Positions 57,215 to 64,000 of a stretch of 64,000 nt of DNA are shown piece by piece. The position numbers and the translations under genes were made by a program. The stretch is from Pelobates cultripes. Lineage: Eukaryota; Chordata; Amphibia; Anura; Pelobatidae. The stretch is from assembly GCA_933207985.1 (NCBI GenBank), contig OW240915.1:275144325-275208324 (forward strand). The letters run 5' to 3'. How positions within the stretch are numbered: the first letter of the stretch is position 1; every line of letters starts with the position of its first letter. The notes under the pieces were generated by a model. That model was given only the letters and a program-made list of their open reading frames with translations. It was not told the origin of the DNA and did no database searches.

Positions 57215-57230
57215 CTATATATTTAATCAA

Positions 57231-58163
57231 TATCATTCTATGTGTATTTTGACATTAATATATATATTAATATATAAATATATATATATATATATATTGA
57301 CAAACACCTCTTGGGCCAAAACGTTGATCACTTTGACCCATATATAAAATTTATTGAACAAATCCTCTGGAGTGCTCTCTTCATCGTCTTGCATATCTAT
57401 CCACGCTGTGCAGCACCGGGGTCTATTTCATCAGATTCTTAAAGGTAGAGTGCCTGACTTTCTTATATTTTCTTTATTTTCTTATATTTTTTTACATATA
57501 TAATTATATATATATTAATATTAAAATACACTTAGACAGTGTATGTGTATGTATGTGTATATATATGATCTAAGTATATATTGTTTTATTTTAAACTGTG
57601 TTTTTAATTTTTGTTTACATTTTACAGGCAGCAGGGTGAGTACCAGTAATTACATGCACTCTCCCTGCTGGCACTTGTATGGACGGCTATGCAAAGACCT
57701 TGCGATCACATAGCCCAGTAGGGCCGGAACAGCTGCAGGGGGAATACCTGGGAGGTAACTAAAAATCTCCATTTGTTTAAAAATACATAGAGATGTGGAA
57801 AGAGCGCAGGTAACTTTTTTCTTTGGAGATACACCTTGACAAGACTCACTCACCATTCAGTAGTTTTACCTTAAAAGTTCTTTTCTTTCAAGAAGTAAGT
57901 GTGTGTGTGTGTGCATAAATCATTAAAGAAAGGAGGAGCCAGATGTAATAATAAGTAATAATAATATAATTTAACTTTAATTATAAAAGCAAGTGGGAGA
58001 AGCAAAGAAGCAAAGGCAGCCCAGGTTGTTAGGAGCAGGCCTGGAAGGATACAGTGCAGAGGAGAATAAACCAATGTATTTTCAGGGGAAGGATAGGGAA
58101 AACCAGAAGAAAATTAAGAGAATGTAACAACCTATGAACAGCGTCAGTTGTGTTCACATTTTG
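57231..58163. other. Non-coding; another degenerate retro-repeat tail
   Basis: 57300-57450 resembles the tails above (aaaacgttgatcac, ataaaatttattg, ctggagtgctctc, gcagcaccggggt) with the hammerhead boxes eroded. The rest is AT-rich with TA tracts. No gene. Confidence 0.45.
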
Positions 58164-58829
58164 GATTATAATGAGGAATAAACATCTGAGTGCATTCTAC
58201 CTGCAGATATCTCTTCATCATCATCCCTTCTGGGAAGACCCTGCGCACGTCGTTCACAAATTAGGTTATCTACATCAGCACTTGTTATGCCCAAATTGTG
58301 GGCAGCTTGGATGCGCATTAGAATGCACTCTTCCTCCTTCATCTCCATAAAGCGCTGCATATTTTGCTCCAAGGAAACCATTGCTGTTGTAAATTGCCTA
58401 ACGCCCACTTTCGAAATGTTTGACATGGAGCGTACCTCAGTTATTATAGTCTGCAAGAGTTCTTGCTGATTCTCCCTATCCTGCTGTATGGACGTCTTCA
58501 GCTGAGCTTGGCGAGCCTGGATCGTCTCATACAGTGCAGCCAACTGTGGAGGAAGTTGTGACAATGACATTTCTTCGACCACTGATGTCACTTAACCAGG
58601 ATCCACTGCTGTAAGGGTAATTGTACCCTCCTCTTGCAGGTGGAGGGCACCATCAGAACCTATAGGGGAGAACAGAGAAAGAACATTGTTAGCATCTGTC
58701 ATATGTTGCAATGATAACTATTATCTGTACAACAAAATTATTAAAACTTGGAAATAAGATATATGCAGTCATGCTATTACTTTATTATTATGTATATTTA
58801 TTTATTAAGTATATTTATGCGTCTTTGCC

Positions 58830-59165
58830 CCCCCAACCCTTTCTCTGTCTTTTTGTGCCCCTTCAGCATGTCTATTTGTGCCCACCTCCCTTTTCTTCTA
58901 ATCTCACTACATGTATCATGGCTGAGTGTCCCCAGGTAGAGAATCTCCTGTTTCTTCTGCATGACTGGAAGCTGATCTTTGCACTCAGCTTCCTGTCATG
59001 CCAAGTAGAGAATACAGAAGATCATACACCCGCGGTCTACTCAGCCACGGTACATAAAGTGAATAGAAAGAGAAGAGCCCCCCCCTGCTGGTCACACAAA
59101 CATTAAGCCCCCTGGCCGGTGCACCCTAGGCAGATGCCTAGTTAGCCTAGCAGTCGACCCGGCCC
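58830..59165. mobile_element. hAT-like MITE, right end, inside an intron of the gene remnant
   Basis: The GC-rich shoulder ends gcagtcgacccggccctg at about 59165; reversed it starts CAGGGCCGG, a common hAT terminus. The left end was not found, so the extent is uncertain. Confidence 0.4.
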
Positions 59166-59439
59166 TGCCTGTTACATAAACTAGTTTGACTGCAAAGCAA
59201 ATTTGTACTGTTAGATGACATTAAGCATATTTTACTAACCGTCAGCAGTGGATCCCTGTTCCTGGACACCAGTGGCCTACTGTTGGAGGGAAATCTCAGT
59301 CGGACGTGCTGAAGAATGCTCGACAATTTGCGGATGGTCTGAAATACATATATGTGATAAAGTAACTTCATACACAGTACAATCAAATACATGTGTGTAT
59401 GTTTACATATGCACATACATATATATCACTATATGTATA

Positions 59440-59466
59440 TATATATATATGTATATATATATAACA

Positions 59467-59510
<44 letters not shown>
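59440..59510. repeat. TA/GTATAT microsatellite
   Basis: Mixed gtatat and atat repeats in the intron between exons A and B of the gene remnant. Confidence 0.9.
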
Positions 59511-59760
59511 ATGCTATGCAAATACTTACGAGAGGAAAGTGAAGCCAGACACATCTCCAGGGAGACAGGAGGTGAACCTGCTGCCCTACTCTCTGTGGAA
59601 ACAGCATCTCCTGCAGTTCTTGATGCCTCTTCTTGGGATTGAGTGGGTGGCAGGTCTGGCTGTTGTTGAGAACCACCTCCTGTCTTCATGGGGGCGACTG
59701 CTGCCTTGTTCACCTTCCTCTTCACCATCCGCCTGATGACGTATAATTGCTGAATAACTT

Positions 59761-59763
<3 letters not shown>

Positions 59764-59846
<83 letters not shown>
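59764..59846. repeat. CT then AT compound microsatellite
   Basis: About 55 bp of CT followed by about 28 bp of AT, just upstream of exon A in the minus reading. Confidence 0.95.
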
Positions 59847-59849
<3 letters not shown>

Positions 59850-59860
59850 TACTGACATGT

Positions 59861-60085
59861 TTAAAGGGACACTATAGGCACCCAGATCACTTGAGCTCAT
59901 TGGTGCAGTGTACCAGGTCCCTTAACCCAAGGAGGCAGAGTGGAAGTGGAGCCAGCTGTGATGGATCTGTGCAGCACTGTTATAAAGATGAGTAATTACA
60001 GTTACATTGCTGACAGGGATGTGTTTTCATAGCTATAGTGTCAGGAATACATGTTTGTATTCCCGTCACTATAGTGTCCCGGTAA
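59861..60085. mobile_element. T2/Kolobok-type MITE
   Basis: Left end TTAAAGGGACACTATAGG; right end cactatagtgtcccggtaa, with the terminal TTTAA mutated. About 225 bp. Confidence 0.75.
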
Positions 60086-60721
60086 AAGTGTATTTTTTTG
60101 CCGGAAGTAGCAATAGATCTATTGCTACTTTTTTTACAGTTTTGTCTGGCAGTATGTCTAGGCCTATTCAATTTGCTACTTTTTTCCAGTCCCATTCACT
60201 TCTAAAATGATATTGCGTTGCCAGTTACCACCTGTTAGTGTAGTAGCATGATGACTCATGAGCCTAAGAGTCTAAGCATTTGCAATGTAATTCGACATAC
60301 GAATACCTATAGTGAGTGTTCGGGAGTTTACTAATAGTGCTAGTACATTTTCATGCAAATTATAGTGTTTGGGCATTTGGCGGTTCGGGAGTTTTGATTC
60401 GGGAGTTTTTGGCGTAAAATCTGGGGAATAGAACATTGTTCAATGCGATGTTGTGATCAATGTATGAAATTTTAAACAAATGGTTTTACTTTGTTTGCTT
60501 AAGGTTATTCGGCATTTAGGGAACTGATTTTTATGTTAAATTTATTAGGTACAATTAAATCGCACCGAATTAATGAATGGGTTATCCAGAACAGAAAAAA
60601 CTAATGAATTTTGTACGAAAATTAATGTAAGAATGGACGAATTTCGGTTCTGATGAAATAAAAAAAAAATGTTGTATGAAAAAAACGAACATTTCTTAGG
60701 TGCCCAAGTCTAGTCTAGACT
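60086..60721. other. No gene; small hairpin
   Basis: agtagcaatagatctattgctact near 60107-60130 forms a 12-bp perfect palindrome arm pair. The remainder is AT-rich with cggttcgggag-like and ttcgg motifs. Nothing else is named. Confidence 0.45.
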
Positions 60722-61376
60722 ATGTCAACATTCACGATTCTCCGTCTTCCGGCTGGAATCATTGGATTTCATAGTGAATCGACAGGAGTCTGCGATGGCC
60801 CTTCCTGGATGGTCCACTTCTTAGAATTCATAATCGGCTCCGTGTCTTGCATCCTGAAACTCCCCCCTTTAAAGGTCTTCTCAAAACTCAAGGAAATTCG
60901 AAAGGTCCACCATTGCAACACCGTGCCCCATCCACACACTCGCACGGATTGTGGGCTACTTTCCTCCTCCATCCAGACTATCTCTCTGGGCCTGATACTT
61001 TACCGGGACATTCACCGCCTCCTGATGAGGTTTCTTTGGTAGAACTCCACCTTTGACCAACCAGACTTTGTTCTGGAGTTGGATACCAGCCTGTGGGGCT
61101 GCGGAAACAACCTGTGAGAGTGTACACATGGAAGGCATGTGCACAACTCCAGAATTCTTACTTCATATTAACTGCCTGGAACTCTTAACGGGATCCTTCA
61201 CTATCCACAGCCTAGTGAAGGAGTAATCCTTTGTTTCATCCTACTCCGGATGAACAGAGCGTCAGCAGTCCGGTATATCAATCACTTGGACAGGCTCCTA
61301 TCAGACATCACAAAAGGCATCTTTGATTTCTGCCTTCCTCACAGGATCCCCTTGGGAGCGGACTACCTTCTGGGGG
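60722..61376 (+). pseudogene. DIRS1-type retrotransposon RT thumb/RNase H fragment
   Basis: Shifting frames give the DIRS1 RT thumb (LEFIIGSVSCILKLP near 60820-60865, GLLSSSIQTI near 60952-60980) and then RNase H: LELDTSLWGCG near 61075-61105, a LLRMNRASAVRYIN-like block near 61240-61285, FDFCLPHRIP near 61325-61352. Frameshifts are numerous. From 61100 it is the second copy of 1-277. It is joined at about 61377 to a CR1-like LINE. It belongs to a different tyrosine-recombinase lineage from the Ngaro-type pair at 15850-27802. Confidence 0.7.
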
Positions 61377-62449
61377 TGACAGGAAACAGAGGGTTGTAGT
61401 TAATGGAGTATATTTGAAGCATGGTCTTGCCACCATTGGGGTACCTCAGGGATCTGTACTTAGACCCATATTGTAGAAGGTCTTGATTGTAAGGTATGTC
61501 TTTTTGCTGATGATTGCTGAAGTATGTAACAGGGTTGATGTTCCAGCAGGGATAAGCCAAATGGCAAATGATTTCGGTAAACTAGAAAAATGATCAGAGT
61601 TATGGAAGCTGACATTTAATGTGGATAAGTGCAAGATAATGCATCCTGGGTGTAAAAACCAAAGGTCAGAGTACAGAATATTTGATAGAGTCCTAACATC
61701 AACATCTGAGGAAAGGGATTTAGGGGTAATTATTTCAGATGACTTAAAGGTAGGTAGACAATGTAATAGAGCTGCAGGAAATGCTAACAGAATGCTTGGT
61801 TGTATAGGGAGAGGTATTAGCAGTAGAAAGAGAGAAGTGCTCATGCCATTTTACAGAACACTGGTGAGACCTCACTTGGAGTATTGTACGCAGTACTGGA
61901 GACCGTATCTCCAGAAGGATATTGGTACTTTAGAGAGAGTTTAGAGAAGGGCTACTAAACTGGTTCATGGATTACAGAATAAAACTTACAAGGAACGGTT
62001 AAAGGATAGCTTGGAGGAAATACGAGACGGGGAATATAATAGAAACATTTAAATACATAAAGGGAATCAACACGTTAAGGAGAAGATTATATTTAAAAGA
62101 AGAAAAGCTACCAAGCAGTCTTAAATTAGAGGGGCAAAGGTTTAAAATTAATATCAGGAAGTAATACTTTACTGAGAGGGTAGTGGATGCATGGAATAGC
62201 CTTCCAGCTGAAGTGGTAGAGGTTAACACAGTGAAGGAGTTTAACCCCTTAAGGACCAAACTTCTGGAATAAAAGGGAATCATGACATGTCACACATGTC
62301 ATGTGTCCTTAAGGGGTTAAGCATTAATGAGTTAGTCACAAGGCTATCCTAGCTATAATATAAGACCAGGGACTAATGAAAGTATTTAGAAAATTGGGCA
62401 GACTCGATGAGCCGAATGGTTCTTATCTGCCGTCTATGTTTCTATGTTT
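61377..62449 (+). pseudogene. CR1-like LINE 3' fragment (second copy)
   Basis: Same content as 278-1350; the open stretch is 61621-61944. Substitutions relative to the first copy lie at 61436, 61488, 62099 and 62174. Confidence 0.8.
62241..62320. mobile_element. 80-bp palindromic TTAA MITE (second copy)
   Basis: Identical by eye to 1142-1221. Confidence 0.65.
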
Positions 62450-63129
62450 ATATGATATGTCCTCTTGCAAGGAGAAATAATATCATTTATAATAGGTCAA
62501 TATATGTATATTAAAATTGCTAAGGAAGTTTGAATACTTACATTGTGGTCATCGTAACCACTACATTGTGCTTCAGTGATTGAATAATATAGCATGGTGC
62601 TTGGTGTGTTTTTTTTTTTTTTTAAACCATCAATCAAATACTTTTAAACAAATATACAAACCAAAAAAAAGCATTGAAAAGTAGCTTATAGTTTTAATAT
62701 AGTGTGTAATATTATTATAATAGAAACAAGTTTAAAACAGCACTGTCATGGACGAAACCCTTTTTTTTTTTAACCACCCTCCCGACTTCACTACATCTAA
62801 TTGTACCCCTAGTCACCCCCAAATGCCCCTAAGCCCCCATCTTACCTATTTTTTAATCTTTATTTCTGGGTCCTGGGCGCCGCCAACTTTGTGTGGGTAG
62901 ATGAAGTCCCTGCTTAAGCCAACCAATCAGAGCGCTCTGACAGGTAAGCCTCTACATTTACCTGTCACAGCATTCTGATTTGTTGCTCTGTGTCATTTTA
63001 CAGAGCGTGGAAAACGTTTTGGGAATTTTCCCATGCTGTGTAATTTCACTCATAACACTGTGATTGGTTTTAAAGCAACTGAGTATGGGTCAGCATACCC
63101 CAGAGAACATATTTAAAAAAAAATAAAAA

Positions 63130-63271
63130 AATCTCAGGCACTCACTGTGATACGTTAAGCAGCTTTAATGGATACCGCAACGTTTCGACCTGTGCCCAAA
63201 GACCTGGGTACAGGTCGAAACATTGCGGTGTTCATTAAAGCTGCTTAATGTATCACAGTGAGTGCCTGAGA
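63130..63271. repeat. Foldback of two inverted repeat tails (second copy)
   Basis: Identical by eye to 2031-2172. Confidence 0.8.
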
Positions 63272-64000
63272 TTTTTTTCTTGACATATTTCATTGTTGGG
63301 CACGCCTCTTAGCTAGGGGAGTTTATTCAGCCTTCCCCCACTACCTTTTACTCACCCACTAATCCAGTTCCGACAAGTCCACTAATGACAGAAACAAGAC
63401 ATTATTGTGCAGCAGCAGCAATATTCCCATATTCCCTGCACTGACTAGCACAGCACAGAGAGAGAAACCCGATTAATATAGCATATTAACGAGGTCAAAC
63501 TCTATTAAATGAATTAACGTTGTGTTGGTGCCCGTAGTGTCCCTTTGAGTAACCTTGTCTTAAGGCAAAAATTTGGATGTTATGTAAAAGAGCATATGTA
63601 CAAATTTTATTCTGTTGTATAATTTTTCTTAGAAGATCGTGGGTGTAGACTTTTTTTCAATACATTTTCAAAGCAGATCATAGATCATGGTTCACAGTCT
63701 CTATTCAGACAAACCCACATATCCCAAGTCTTTTTTTTTTTTATCCCTATGAGCATCATGCTATGTTACACAATGCAAGTCATGTAGAATGGTTTGATTT
63801 CAGTTAACTAGATAATTCAAGAAGTGACGGCAGAAGGAGCATGAGGTATGAGAAAGGATAAAAGATAAGACAAGTATCTTCTGCATAAAAGATCTTAGAA
63901 ATTAAAAGACGTTACACATTTACAAAGACGTGTACTATGAGAATAGTATATGGTCAATGTCTAACCCCAGTGTAACACCAATAGAAATTATGAGGTAGGA

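Larger units (their letters stand above)
56053..57230. mobile_element. Two inverted tails of a hammerhead-bearing retro-repeat
   Basis: A minus-strand tail (56053-56240) and a plus-strand tail (56980-57230) both run from a hammerhead-like core through aataaaac(t)ttt, a gagccctgg/gagctctgg block, cgcccggca/cacccggca and gagtgcaggg into TA repeats. They point outward. The plus tail is also palindromic with 56887-56975. The intervening 56241-56880 is non-coding with a GC-rich patch (56326-56430). Tail-to-tail and inverted copies are common for Penelope-like elements, but no RT is present to confirm this. Confidence 0.5.
58166..59749 (-). pseudogene. Three-exon remnant of a spliced gene with coiled-coil C-terminus
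   Basis: Minus strand. Exon A 59749-59530 follows ttattcag and ends before GTAAGT; it encodes MVKRKVNK then a Gln/Pro/Ser-rich stretch. Exon B 59338-59240 (99 bp) lies between atttcag and GTTAGT. Exon C starts at 58659 after cccctatag and runs to a stop at 58166, with a possible donor CAG/GTAGAA near 58203. Phases agree across both joints. One TAG in exon B and one TAA in exon C break the frame. Exon C ends in a Gln/Glu-rich amphipathic helix (SLSQLPPQLAALYETIQ, then QDRENQQELLQTI). The layout resembles the Myb/SANT-like accessory protein of Harbinger transposons, but the Myb domain is not seen, so this is a guess. Confidence 0.5.
61100..64000. repeat. Long direct repeat, copy 2 (partner at 1-2901)
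   Basis: Matches 1-2901 at offset 61,099 with five substitutions seen and no indel. It runs off the right edge of the window, so it continues. Confidence 0.95.

Noticed and set aside
57300..57340. Hammerhead-like core in the third tail
   Set aside because: ccaaaacgttg lacks GAAA and the upstream box is lost; described only as a degenerate tail.
59383..59736. Tyr/Ile-rich frames
   Set aside because: They run through a TA microsatellite; only the 59530-59749 part on the minus strand has independent support.
1..64000. tRNA, rRNA or snRNA genes
   Set aside because: No segment showed the conserved boxes or cloverleaf pattern; no scan tool was available, so small RNA genes cannot be fully excluded.

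Overview
This window looks like repeat-dense nuclear DNA from an anuran amphibian. No host protein-coding gene or structural RNA gene could be supported. The evidence for a frog is the mix of families: many TTAA-flanked MITEs with T2/Kolobok-type termini (TTAAAGGG...), CR1-, L2- and Tx1/L1-like LINE remnants with frog-style 3' tails, tyrosine-recombinase retrotransposons, Tc1 and hAT relics, and repeats carrying hammerhead-like motifs. The species cannot be told from the sequence alone.

Layout. 1-2901: DIRS1-type RNase H fragment, CR1-like LINE fragment, palindromic MITE and a foldback; this block recurs almost unchanged at 61100-64000. 4291-5375: non-autonomous hAT-like element cut by a 100-N assembly gap (5376-5475). 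5476-12642: T2-type MITEs, a 941-bp solo LTR with a 5-bp target duplication (6182-7122), an L2 tail, and a second hAT-like element with a microsatellite core (11918-12642). 14570-15600: unclassified repeat with a hammerhead-like motif on the minus strand. 15850-27802: the centrepiece, two complete Ngaro-type tyrosine-recombinase retrotransposons, head to tail, separated by about 12 bp of AT repeat and flanked by AT repeat. Each has the split-direct-repeat plan A1-body-B1-A2-B2 and carries gag, RT/RNase H and tyrosine recombinase. The second is nearly intact.

30500-33327: internally deleted Tx1/L1-like LINE (minus) beside a 5'-truncated Tc1 transposon (plus). 37797-42461: hAT-like element with 7/8-matching 8-bp target duplications, split by an L2 LINE (minus) that itself received a CR1 3' tail. 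47110-48300: Tx1/L1 ORF2 C-terminal fragment. 48480-51575: decayed hAT/ZBED-type transposase followed by a 315-bp tandem duplication with splice-like borders. 51942-53170: foldback element with about 150-bp inverted termini around a 63-bp minisatellite. 53171-55350: an LTR split by a CR1/Rex1-like LINE (minus). 55352-57230: foldbacks and two more hammerhead-like motifs. 58166-59749: three phase-consistent exons of a decayed gene, perhaps a transposon accessory gene. 60722-64000: DIRS1 fragment and the second copy of the window's opening block.

The long stretches between elements (2461-4090, 7651-9001, 12651-14560, 28677-30480, 33328-37408, 42470-47109) are AT-rich and showed nothing I could name. 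The Ngaro pair supplies the only near-intact protein machinery: gag for packaging, RT/RNase H for copying RNA, and a tyrosine recombinase for inserting a circular intermediate. Everything else reads as fossil or non-autonomous. All calls are by eye; no alignment or database search was run.
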